NCBI RefSeq assembly: GCF_023746555.1
Contig: NZ_CP098755.1
Span: 446,501-510,500, forward strand
Source of the DNA: Brevibacillus ruminantium
Lineage (GTDB): Bacteria > Bacillota > Bacilli > Brevibacillales > Brevibacillaceae
DNA length: 64,000 nucleotides
Direction: 5' to 3'
The position numbers were made by a program, and so were the translations under genes. Below the pieces are notes generated by a model. It worked only from the letters and a program-made list of their open reading frames with translations, was not told the DNA's origin and did no database searches. This document shows positions 8,013-15,745 of the stretch, one piece after another; the first letter of the stretch is position 1; the number at the start of each line of letters is the position of its first letter.

Positions 8013-9530
8013 ATGGTATGGGAGCGCTTACGTGATAAACGCCTTCATGATAAAGTGGTTCAAGCAGAGGAAGCGGCGAGCTGGATCGAGGATGGAATGA
8101 CACTTGGATTAAGTGGATTTACTCGAGCCGGGGACGCCAAGGCAGTTCCGATCGCCCTCGCAGAGAGGGTGAAGCGTGAAGGAACAAAGCTGTCTGTCAA
8201 CGTATATACAGGAGCATCGCTGGGATCTGAAGTGGACGCCATCATGGCCGAGGCGGGCATCGTTCGCAAACGGCTTCCCTTTCAAGCTGACCCCGTGATG
8301 CGCAAAAAAATCAACAGCGGCGAGATTATGTTTATCGATCAGCATCTGTCGCACACCGCCGAGTGGGTTCGTTCCGGAGTGCTGGGAGACATCGATTTTG
8401 CGATCGTGGAAGCGATTGCAGTGACAGAGGACGGCTTCATTATCCCGACGACTTCTGTAGGCAACTCCAATGTTTTTGTCGAGCATGCGAAGCAGGTCAT
8501 TATTGAGCTAAATATGGCACAGCCGATGGCATTGGAAGGCTTGCATGATGTGTATACTCCTGGTTTGCAGGGGGAGCGAGAGCCGATTCCGCTCACCGCT
8601 GTCGATCAGAGGATCGGTCAAATCGGGATTCCCATCGACCCGGCAAAAGTAAAGGGAATCGTGATCACCAATCAGCTTGATTCCCCTTCGACGATTGTGG
8701 AGCCGGATGAGGAAACGGCTGTCATCGCGCAGCATCTGATTCAGTTTTTGCGCCATGAGGTGGAAAAGGGGCATCTGCCGCCGAATCTGGCTCCGCTCCA
8801 ATCGGGCATCGGCTCCGTCGCCAACGCCGTATTTAACGGTTTTCTCCAATCAGAGTTTTCTGACTTGACCGTGTTTTCGGAAGTGCTTCAGGATGCCGTA
8901 TTTGCACTGATCGACGCGGGAAAAATAGCGTTTGCCTCCGGTTGCTCGATCACGCTGACAGCGGAAACCATGAAGCATGTGATGGAAAATATGCATCTCT
9001 ATCGGGATAAGCTGCTGCTGCGTTCCCAGGAGATCACCAACCATCCGGAGCTGATTCGCCGACTCGGTCTGATCGCCATCAATACGGCCCTGGAGGTAGA
9101 TATCTACGGCAACGTCAACTCTACCAATGTCCTGGGCACGCGGATGATGAACGGCATCGGCGGATCGGGCGACTTTGCCCGCAACGCCCGTCTGGCGATC
9201 TTCGTCACCAAATCGATCGCCAAAAACGGAAATATCTCCAGCGTCGTTCCGTTTGTCTCCCATGTGGACCATACGGAGCATGATGTAGACATCATTGTGA
9301 CAGAGCAGGGACTGGCTGATCTGCGCGGACTGGCTCCGCGTGAGAGAGCCCGCCTGATCATCGAAAAATGTGCCCATCCGCTGTATCGGGACCAGCTTCG
9401 CGAATATTTCGAGGAGGCACTGACCCGCGGCGGACACACGCCCCACGTACTGGAAAAGGCTTTCTCCTGGCATACCCGCTATGCACAGGAAGGCAGCATG
9501 CTCATAAAGGAACTGGCTTCCTCCCGTTAA
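8013..9530 (+). CDS. Acetyl-CoA hydrolase / succinyl-CoA:acetate CoA-transferase family protein
   Basis: From the ATG at 8013 (RBS AGGTGGG) the protein has 505 residues, the usual length of AarC/Cat1-type class I CoA-transferases. Visible family marks are GIGSVANAVFNGF (CoA-binding oxyanion region), SEVLQD with the likely catalytic Glu near residue 290, and the C-terminal DHTEHDVDIIVTEQGLADLRG. It moves CoA between acetate and succinyl-CoA or another acyl-CoA, or hydrolyses acetyl-CoA. An in-frame ATG at 7959 lacks an RBS. A class II Fnr site upstream points to a role in anaerobic acetate or succinate metabolism. The single-gene unit ends in a terminator overlapping its last codons. Confidence 0.9.
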   Translation: MVWERLRDKRLHDKVVQAEEAASWIEDGMTLGLSGFTRAGDAKAVPIALAERVKREGTKLSVNVYTGASLGSEVDAIMAEAGIVRKRLPFQADPVMRKKINSGEIMFIDQHLSHTAEWVRSGVLGDIDFAIVEAIAVTEDGFIIPTTSVGNSNVFVEHAKQVIIELNMAQPMALEGLHDVYTPGLQGEREPIPLTAVDQRIGQIGIPIDPAKVKGIVITNQLDSPSTIVEPDEETAVIAQHLIQFLRHEVEKGHLPPNLAPLQSGIGSVANAVFNGFLQSEFSDLTVFSEVLQDAVFALIDAGKIAFASGCSITLTAETMKHVMENMHLYRDKLLLRSQEITNHPELIRRLGLIAINTALEVDIYGNVNSTNVLGTRMMNGIGGSGDFARNARLAIFVTKSIAKNGNISSVVPFVSHVDHTEHDVDIIVTEQGLADLRGLAPRERARLIIEKCAHPLYRDQLREYFEEALTRGGHTPHVLEKAFSWHTRYAQEGSMLIKELASSR

Positions 9531-9551
9531 TGGGAGGAAGCCAGTTTTTTT
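9512..9551 (+). terminator. Terminator overlapping the end of the CoA-transferase gene
   Basis: Fourteen-base perfect stem ACTGGCTTCCTCCC / GGGAGGAAGCCAGT with the TAA stop in its loop, followed by a T-run. Confidence 0.92.
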
Positions 9552-9895
9552 AAAAACAAGTTCAGCCGTTACTTCGAAAAGCCTATTCTGAAAAAGGAGA
9601 AGGCTTCTATGTGTATGCTCCAAAACAGAAGGGGAATGTGTAAAGCAATCCTCTCATTATGAGATGAACTCTACGCGATTATTATACGCTACCGTCGCTA
9701 TCTTCCCACGCTTTCTATTTTGGAAGTCGCGATGGGATAGGAACTGCCGCAGCGATTGTTTTTTGGTCTTCCGCCATTCATCTTCAGCTGCTAATACCCT
9801 TACGTTCCCAATTAGGGGGAGAAAAAGGATGGTATACTGGTCATCACGGGATTCCCCGCTCGCTTTACCATCTATACCAGAGAGGAGACAACCGA
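9552..9895. other. Intergenic region without a recognisable gene
   Basis: About 340 bases. Short open frames exist on both strands (9664-9936 plus, 9657-9911 minus) but have no ribosome binding site or recognisable family. A -10-like TATACT near 9835 probably belongs to the promoter of the kinase operon that follows. Confidence 0.5.
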
Positions 9896-11011
9896 ATGAA
9901 GTCAAAATCAATAGTGCTGCGAACGGCCCTTATTAATAGCATCTTTTTGTTTCTATTTGGAGTGGTTCTCTTCCTGTCTATCTACTTTTCCCTTAATGCT
10001 AGTATTGAACGAAACCCGATCCTTCCCGTCATTTCCACTCAATCTGCAGATACGAACTCAGGCTTGCCAGGTGCCAATTTAATTCCAGGAAGTGGACATT
10101 CCTCAGCTCTCAATCTCAATCCCCAAGTGAAATCAGAGGTGCAGATCAGACTTATCACTCAGGGCGTCATTATCATTCTCGTCATGTCGGTTGGATCTTT
10201 TGCCCTGAACCTGTACTTGTCCAGATATATCCTCAGACCTGTCATCCAGACGATAACGGATATCACAGAAAGGGGCGAGCAGGAGACGAAAAAGCAGCCT
10301 GTCACAGCGTATGTCGAACTTAAGTCGTTCATCGACCAATACGAAAAAGCGATCCAAAACAAGCAGCAGCTCATTAAAAATCGCGAGGAGTTTAACGCTT
10401 ATGCTTCCCATGAATTGCGCAACTCGCTTGCCGTCATCAACGCCAAGATCGAGGTAATCGGAGAAGATGATCCCAAAAGGGCGCTGGCCGAAGTAAAGGA
10501 GTATAGCGCCAAATTAGTCCAGACAGTGGACAACTTGCTAACTTTGTCCGCGGACCGTATTGCCGGGAACAACGGACTTGTTGATCTTGCCCTGGTAGTC
10601 GCCTCCGCTGTGGATGAATACCAATCGATCGGAGCCAGCATTGATTTTTTGCTGGAAGATGGGGAGTTTGCGGTTGAATCGAATGAAGTATGGCTGTACC
10701 GGGCCATCAGCAATCTGCTCGATAACGCTCGCAAGTATGCAGGGGCAAAGAAGCGGATTGTCGTCCACCTCAGGGAGCGGGCAGGCGCCGTTATCCTCAC
10801 CGTACAAGATGAAGGGACCGGTATCCCCAAAAGGGAGTGGCAAAATATCTGGAAACCATACTATACCACCGATAAAGGGGAACGCGGAAAAGGAGTTGGA
10901 CTTGCCTTTGTAGATCATGTCGTGCGGTTATCGGGCGGAGACGTGTGGGTGGAAAGCAATGAGCTGCAAGGAACCACCTTCTACCTCTCTTTTCCTAAAG
11001 CGACGGCGTAA
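9896..11011 (+). CDS. Membrane sensor histidine kinase of an ABC-export operon
   Basis: A 371-residue kinase. TM1 is at ~10-32, an extracytoplasmic loop of ~55 residues follows, and TM2 is at ~89-109. After a short linker comes HisKA with SHELRNSLAV (phosphoacceptor His172), then HATPase_c with N-box NLLDNARKY, G1 DEGTGIP and G2 GKGVGLAFVDHVVRLSGG. RBS GAGAGGAG precedes the ATG. It is first in a unit with two permeases, an ATPase and an OmpR-type regulator (14425), the expected partner. Such kinase-transporter pairs commonly sense envelope damage or peptide antibiotics; the inducer here is unknown. Confidence 0.92.
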   Translation: MKSKSIVLRTALINSIFLFLFGVVLFLSIYFSLNASIERNPILPVISTQSADTNSGLPGANLIPGSGHSSALNLNPQVKSEVQIRLITQGVIIILVMSVGSFALNLYLSRYILRPVIQTITDITERGEQETKKQPVTAYVELKSFIDQYEKAIQNKQQLIKNREEFNAYASHELRNSLAVINAKIEVIGEDDPKRALAEVKEYSAKLVQTVDNLLTLSADRIAGNNGLVDLALVVASAVDEYQSIGASIDFLLEDGEFAVESNEVWLYRAISNLLDNARKYAGAKKRIVVHLRERAGAVILTVQDEGTGIPKREWQNIWKPYYTTDKGERGKGVGLAFVDHVVRLSGGDVWVESNELQGTTFYLSFPKATA

Positions 11012-11095
11012 CCGGTTCTTTATATTCTCTTTATAGCCGGTTTTATATAATGACCCCTGAAAGAAAGCAGAGCTGATCTTTCGGGAGGGATCCAT

Positions 11096-12403
11096 TTGAA
11101 TCAACTGTCAAGATCAATGAAAAACCTTTTCAGGTTATATGGGCGCACCGCTTTGATGGTCGCTGTCTTATCGGTGATCATCGTCCTTTCGATGGTCGGT
11201 TTTACCGTCAGAGAGGGGGCGGAACAAACCATCGCCAAAGCTCGTACCAATGCGGGGAATTCGGTGACGCTCTCGCTAAAGGCATTTACAGGCAACAGGG
11301 ATTCTCAAAAGCTTACAGATGAATTGGTCAAAAGCATTCTCACAGAGGATGTAGAGGCGTATGACATCTCGGCAGGGGAATCGGTGATTGTGAATTTGCC
11401 GAATATGGACCAATTCTCTTCCGCCCCCATTAACTACAAGGGCAAAGAGATCCATGTAAATGCCAGCCTGAATCCCAATCTGCTGCCGGAACGTATCGAG
11501 AATTTTGCCAACGGGAAGTGGGAAGTGATTGATGGCCGCTTCTACAATGAAGCAGAGCAGAAAAGCGGTGCCCCCGTAGTGGTGATTGATGAAGAAATGG
11601 CGAACCACTTTCAGCTAAAAGTAGGGGATCGCTTCGGCATCTATTTTTATGATGCGGATGCGACAAAAGAAGTGACCGTGACCGGCATTTATCGAAAAAA
11701 TGCGGAAAAGGTAAATCTTAATCTTTTGACCAATATGTACACGCCTTACCGTTTTTTGAAGAACGTATTAACAGAAAGCGGAATCAAGCAAATCACGATT
11801 GGCAGTGCCACTTTCTATCTGAAAGATGCCTCGTTTGTCGATCGCTTTATCGAACAAGGCAAAGAAAAAGCAGGCCCCAAATTTCAATTTACGGCAAATG
11901 ATGTAATGTTAAAACGCCTTTTGGCTCCTTTCGAGAATATGCGTTCGTTTGCTGATCTTGCCATTAAAGCGGTTCTGATTGCCGGGGCGGCTGTGATGAT
12001 GTTGCTCATGGCCATAATTACGCGTGAACGGAAAAAAGAGATTGGGATCTTGCGTTCTTTGGGATTCAAGAAATCGACCGTGATGCTCCAGTTTGTGACA
12101 GAAGCACTGGCAGTTGCGTTGATGGCGCTTGCAATCGGTTTGGCTGTCGGGAGGGTTGCTTCTGATACCGCAAGCCAGCAGCTATTGAACCAGGGGATGA
12201 AAGTGAATGAACAGATGCAGCATTCGATGCAAGGCTTCGACCTCAACGGACAAGTCATTGAAGCAGTCTACCCGTCGCTCGGAATCACCACCTACCTGCT
12301 GGTCGTATGGATGGCTTTGCTGATCACAAGCGTGGGAACACTTACATCCTGTTCTATGATTGTGCGTTATGAACCGATCAAAATTCTTGCGAGCGAAAAA
12401 TAA
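11096..12403 (+). CDS. FtsX/MacB-like ABC permease, copy 1
   Basis: A 435-residue permease with the MacB layout: TM1 at ~18-38, a large extracytoplasmic MacB_PCD-like domain (~40-280), then three TM segments in the C-terminal FtsX domain (~285-430) containing RERKKEIGILRSLGFKKSTV, the conserved cytoplasmic loop. The TTG start follows GGGAGGGAT. It is a close paralogue of the next gene; the two probably form the membrane heterodimer served by the ATPase at 13731. Transporters of this type export peptides, lipids or antibiotics, or relay mechanical force, rather than import solutes. Confidence 0.88.
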   Translation: MNQLSRSMKNLFRLYGRTALMVAVLSVIIVLSMVGFTVREGAEQTIAKARTNAGNSVTLSLKAFTGNRDSQKLTDELVKSILTEDVEAYDISAGESVIVNLPNMDQFSSAPINYKGKEIHVNASLNPNLLPERIENFANGKWEVIDGRFYNEAEQKSGAPVVVIDEEMANHFQLKVGDRFGIYFYDADATKEVTVTGIYRKNAEKVNLNLLTNMYTPYRFLKNVLTESGIKQITIGSATFYLKDASFVDRFIEQGKEKAGPKFQFTANDVMLKRLLAPFENMRSFADLAIKAVLIAGAAVMMLLMAIITRERKKEIGILRSLGFKKSTVMLQFVTEALAVALMALAIGLAVGRVASDTASQQLLNQGMKVNEQMQHSMQGFDLNGQVIEAVYPSLGITTYLLVVWMALLITSVGTLTSCSMIVRYEPIKILASEK

Positions 12404-12418
12404 AAGGGTGTGATAAAC

Positions 12419-13717
12419 GTGAATTTGGTCTCGAGGTCGATGAAAAACCTGCTTAGATTTTACGGCCGCAGCGCTTTAATGATTGCGGTGCTATCGATCG
12501 TGGTCATTCTCTCGGTGATCGGTTTTACCGTGAAAGAGGGAGCGGAACAGAGCATCAGGAAAATTCGCAATGAAGCAGGGAATCAAGTCCAACTTTATCC
12601 CGATTCCAGTTATGAAAAAAATAAGCTGACGGATGAGATAGCGAAAAGTGTCCTCACGGAGGATGTAAGAGATTACGACTTTTTCATGGGGGATTCTGTC
12701 TCGATTGATCTGCCCGGACTGGAGGATTTTGTTTTTGCTACTGTCAACATGTACGGGAAGGAGCTTCCGGTCAACGGCAGTATATTAACCAGCCAAAAAC
12801 CAGACCGGATCGAAAACTTCGCCAACGGAAATTGGAAGGTGGTTGATGGCCGTTTCTATAACGAGGAAGAGATGAAAAAAGGCTCGCCCGTCGTCGTCAT
12901 CGACGAGAATATGGCAAAACACGCCAAGCTGAAGGTAGGCGATACTTTTAAGGTCCATTTGATTAGTATAGACGCCGTCAAGGAAGTGAAGGTGGTGGGG
13001 ATCTTCAGGCAAAATGCCGAAACATCGCAAAACCCTCTCGCCATGCTCTATGCGCCCTACGGCTTTTTGAAGAGTGCAAAAGAAGAAAGCGGCCAAAAGG
13101 ATTTGACGATTGCTTACGCCACCTTTTATCTGAAGGACGCCAACTATATTGATCGTTTCATCAAACAAGGAGAAGAAAAACTGGGCACAGACCATTACTA
13201 CTTTGTCTCGAATGACATCATGCTCAAACCCCTGTTAGCGCCGCTTGAAAACATGAAATCATTCGCCGAACTGACCATCAAATCGGTTTTGATTGCAGGA
13301 GCGGCGATAATGATTTTGATCATGGCGGTTGCGGCCCGTGAGCGGAAGAAAGAGATCGGGGTCTTACGCTCATTAGGATTCAGGAAACCAACGATCGTGT
13401 GTCAGCTAATCGCAGAATCGCTGGTGATTACCGTACTGGCGCTGGCGATTGGCTTGGGCGTCGGGCATGCTGCCGCGGGAATGGTGAATGGGCAGCTCAC
13501 GAAGCATGAGATTGCCGCCAATGACCAGCTGCAGGCGTCGATGCAGGGCTTTGATTGGAGTGCTCAAGGGCTCCAGGCAGTCGATTCGTCACTGGATGCC
13601 AGTACTTATCTGCTCATTGTGTTCATGGGCTTGCTCATTACCACTGCCGGAACCGTTACCGCAAGTTATATGATTGTGCGTTACGAGCCGATCAAAATCC
13701 TGGCGAGCGACAAATAG
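12419..13717 (+). CDS. FtsX/MacB-like ABC permease, copy 2
   Basis: A 432-residue paralogue of the preceding permease with the same domain order: TM1, MacB_PCD-like outer domain, and C-terminal FtsX domain with RERKKEIGVLRSLGFRKPTI. The GTG at 12419 is preferred because it gives MNLVSRSMKNL, which lines up with MNQLSRSMKNL of copy 1; a GTG at 12410 is also open. The gene starts 15 bases after copy 1. Both copies end alike (MIVRYEPIKILAS-x-K), so they arose by tandem duplication and then diverged mainly in the outer domain. Confidence 0.88.
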   Translation: MNLVSRSMKNLLRFYGRSALMIAVLSIVVILSVIGFTVKEGAEQSIRKIRNEAGNQVQLYPDSSYEKNKLTDEIAKSVLTEDVRDYDFFMGDSVSIDLPGLEDFVFATVNMYGKELPVNGSILTSQKPDRIENFANGNWKVVDGRFYNEEEMKKGSPVVVIDENMAKHAKLKVGDTFKVHLISIDAVKEVKVVGIFRQNAETSQNPLAMLYAPYGFLKSAKEESGQKDLTIAYATFYLKDANYIDRFIKQGEEKLGTDHYYFVSNDIMLKPLLAPLENMKSFAELTIKSVLIAGAAIMILIMAVAARERKKEIGVLRSLGFRKPTIVCQLIAESLVITVLALAIGLGVGHAAAGMVNGQLTKHEIAANDQLQASMQGFDWSAQGLQAVDSSLDASTYLLIVFMGLLITTAGTVTASYMIVRYEPIKILASDK

Positions 13718-13730
13718 GAGGGGACCCGCA

Positions 13731-14408
13731 ATGGATAAAGTTATCACTTTGGATCATGTGAAATACAGGTACGCGCAATCAACAGGTGCATCCTGCGTCA
13801 TTCAAGAAGCAACCGGCGAATTCGTCCAAGGAAAGACCTATGCGATCGTCGGACAATCGGGATCCGGGAAGACGACCTTGCTGTCATTGCTTGCCGGATT
13901 GGATCACCCGACAGAGGGCGCCATCTATTTTAAAGAGAAGAATCTGCGCGAGATCGATCGCGACGAATACCGCAGCAGCAAGATCAGCATTATTTTCCAG
14001 CACTATAATCTGATTGCCCATTACACTGCGATTGAGAACGTACAGTTAGGGCTTACCGTTAATGGATATCCAGGAGATATGAACAAGAAATCTGTCGAGA
14101 TCTTGGAGCAAGTAGGGATCAATAGGCAGAAGGCACATAAACGCTCCGTTCATCTAAGCGGCGGAGAGCAGCAGCGTGTTGCGATTGCCAGAGCCTTGGT
14201 ATCCCAGTCTGATCTGGTACTGGCCGATGAACCTACGGGGAATTTGGATGAAGCAAATCAAGAGATGATTATCGACCTGTTGAAAAAAATAGCCCACGAG
14301 GAAAAGAAATGCGTGATCATTGTGACTCACTCCAAGGAGGTAGCTGCAAGCTGCGATGAAATATGGACGATTCAGAACGGGCGACTGCTTCCCTTAAAAG
14401 TGGAATGA
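13731..14408 (+). CDS. ABC transporter ATPase (MacB/LolD type)
   Basis: A 225-residue nucleotide-binding subunit. Walker A is GQSGSGKTTLL (about residues 40-50), Q-loop IFQHYNL, signature LSGGEQQRVAIARAL, Walker B LVLADEPTGNLD and H-loop VTHS. The length and the ADEPTGNLD form are typical of the LolD/MacB/FtsE branch, which pairs with FtsX-fold permeases. The ATG at 13731 has TAGGAGGGG upstream; the frame is open further upstream but overlaps permease 2. It powers the two preceding permeases. Confidence 0.93.
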   Translation: MDKVITLDHVKYRYAQSTGASCVIQEATGEFVQGKTYAIVGQSGSGKTTLLSLLAGLDHPTEGAIYFKEKNLREIDRDEYRSSKISIIFQHYNLIAHYTAIENVQLGLTVNGYPGDMNKKSVEILEQVGINRQKAHKRSVHLSGGEQQRVAIARALVSQSDLVLADEPTGNLDEANQEMIIDLLKKIAHEEKKCVIIVTHSKEVAASCDEIWTIQNGRLLPLKVE

Positions 14409-14424
14409 AAGGAGGGGAGATTAC

Positions 14425-15096
14425 ATGCGCGTTCTGGTGATCGAAGACGAGAAAGAACTGAATGATCTTTTGGCTCTCGGGCTTAGAAAGCAAAAATTCG
14501 CCGTCGATGTCTCTTATGATGGGATCGACGGAGAGGAGAAAGCACTGGTCAACGAATACGATCTGATCATCCTGGACATCAATCTTCCCGGCAAAACAGG
14601 ACTGGAGGTATGCAAAAGCATCAGGGCACATCAGGTTAATTCAGCAGTCATCATGCTAACGGCCAATGATAAAGTGTCGGATCGAATCAATGGCCTGGAT
14701 ATCGGCGCAGATGATTACGTGGTCAAGCCATTTGATTTTCGTGAACTGCTCTCGCGCATGTATGCGGTACTGAGAAGGAGCTTCAATAAAATGAGTCCCG
14801 TCATCCGTATCGGCCCATTGGAAATTGATCCAGGCGCTCATCGAGTCACCTACGACGGTCAAGAGATTGAACTAACCTCGAAGGAATTTGATGTTTTGCA
14901 GTATATGTCTTATCGCCATCCCGAAATTGTCTCGCTGGAAGATATGCTGGAACATATCTGGGGGGAACAGGTAAATCCTTTCACTAACGCAATTCGCGTG
15001 CATTTGAGCAATGTAAGACGCAAGCTAAAGAAAGCGGCGGGGGTCGATATCATTGTGAATATTGTAGGAAAGGGATACAAGTTTCAAATGGAGTGA
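14425..15096 (+). CDS. OmpR/PhoB-family response regulator
   Basis: A 223-residue regulator. The receiver domain (~1-115) has acidic residues Glu7/Asp8, phosphoacceptor Asp51 (LIILDINLPG) and Lys in VVKPFDF. The C-terminal winged helix (~125-222, Trans_reg_C) ends HLSNVRRKLKKAAGVDIIVNIVGKGYKFQ. RBS AAAGGAGGGGAG lies before the ATG. It closes the kinase-permease-permease-ATPase unit and is the likely partner of the kinase at 9896, probably activating this same operon. No clear terminator was found behind it. Confidence 0.93.
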   Translation: MRVLVIEDEKELNDLLALGLRKQKFAVDVSYDGIDGEEKALVNEYDLIILDINLPGKTGLEVCKSIRAHQVNSAVIMLTANDKVSDRINGLDIGADDYVVKPFDFRELLSRMYAVLRRSFNKMSPVIRIGPLEIDPGAHRVTYDGQEIELTSKEFDVLQYMSYRHPEIVSLEDMLEHIWGEQVNPFTNAIRVHLSNVRRKLKKAAGVDIIVNIVGKGYKFQME

Positions 15097-15277
15097 AGCT
15101 TGCCGCCATGATGTCGATCCTCTTCCCGTGCTGGGCAAAAGCAACTACTGAACAGTGAACCCGTCCATGTAAAGGGAGAGCATTTAACAATGATCACCGG
15201 CGTAAGCATATATCATTTCTGATAGTTTGGCTTTGCTCCTGATTTCTTTTACCAAAATAAATAAGGGGCGGGCAGAA

Positions 15278-15349
15278 ATGAAATATGTAAAGGCAGCAAC
15301 CATCTTGCCGGAAAAGTTGATCAGCGAGATTCAAAAAATAGGAAGGTAA
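15278..15349 (+). pseudogene. Truncated remnant resembling the CD3324 family N-terminus
   Basis: A 23-codon frame with RBS AAGGGGCGGG encodes MKYVKAATILPEKLISEIQK and then stops after IGR. The beginning matches what I recall of the helical N-terminus of the CD3324-like family, in which it is normally followed by about 60 more residues with a DNA-binding-type fold. It appears cut off, perhaps by a deletion joining it to the following gene. The TAATG junction brings its stop against an ATG of the next frame. Confidence 0.4.
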
Positions 15350-15360
15350 TGGTGGACAAA

Positions 15361-15600
15361 ATGGGTTTCCTCAACATATTCGGGAGGGAGAAGTGGGAAG
15401 TGATTTTTTCCACGCAAGATGTTCAACGCTACTCGGAGATCGTCGGCGCACTATCGGCATCCAACGTGCCTTTTCAAACGGAGTCGGTTAGTGGCGGCGG
15501 GGGAGAGGGCGGCGGATACGGATTTGCCACCACCTATCATATTTTGGTGCGTCCAGAAGATATCCGTTTGGCCAATGAACTGGTCCATCACCGAAGATAG
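15361..15600 (+). CDS. Small DUF2007-like protein
   Basis: A protein of 79 residues from the ATG at 15361 (GGTGG five bases before); an ATG at 15349 would add four residues but has a poorly spaced site. It reads WEVIFSTQDVQRYSEIVGALSASNVPFQTES, a Gly-rich loop GGGGEGGGYG, then TYHILVRPEDIRLANELVHHR. This is the compact alpha/beta ACT-like layout of DUF2007/putative signal-transducing proteins. Function unknown. It ends 115 bases before a terminator, right behind which the group II intron sits. Confidence 0.6.
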   Translation: MGFLNIFGREKWEVIFSTQDVQRYSEIVGALSASNVPFQTESVSGGGGEGGGYGFATTYHILVRPEDIRLANELVHHRR

Positions 15601-15713
15601 GTTTTCACCTCAATATGCCTGCCCGCCATATGGAAAACGATCTTCCTGCCAAATCTGTATGAAGATTGTGTAAATCCTTTACAAAAACTAGATAAAAGCA
15701 TTCTGCAAAGTTC

Positions 15714-15744
15714 AAAAGCCGCCTGGTTGCGGCTTTTTTCTTTT
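15714..15744 (+). terminator. Terminator that serves as intron insertion site
   Basis: Stem AAAAGCCGC / GCGGCTTTT, six-base loop, then TTTTTTCTTTT. The intron begins right behind the T-run. Confidence 0.85.
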
Positions 15745-15745
15745 A

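Noticed and set aside
9657..9936. Overlapping open frames of 84 and 90 codons on opposite strands before the kinase operon
   Set aside because: No RBS, no recognisable domain, and the plus frame enters the kinase gene. A decayed transposon fragment is possible but I could not support it.
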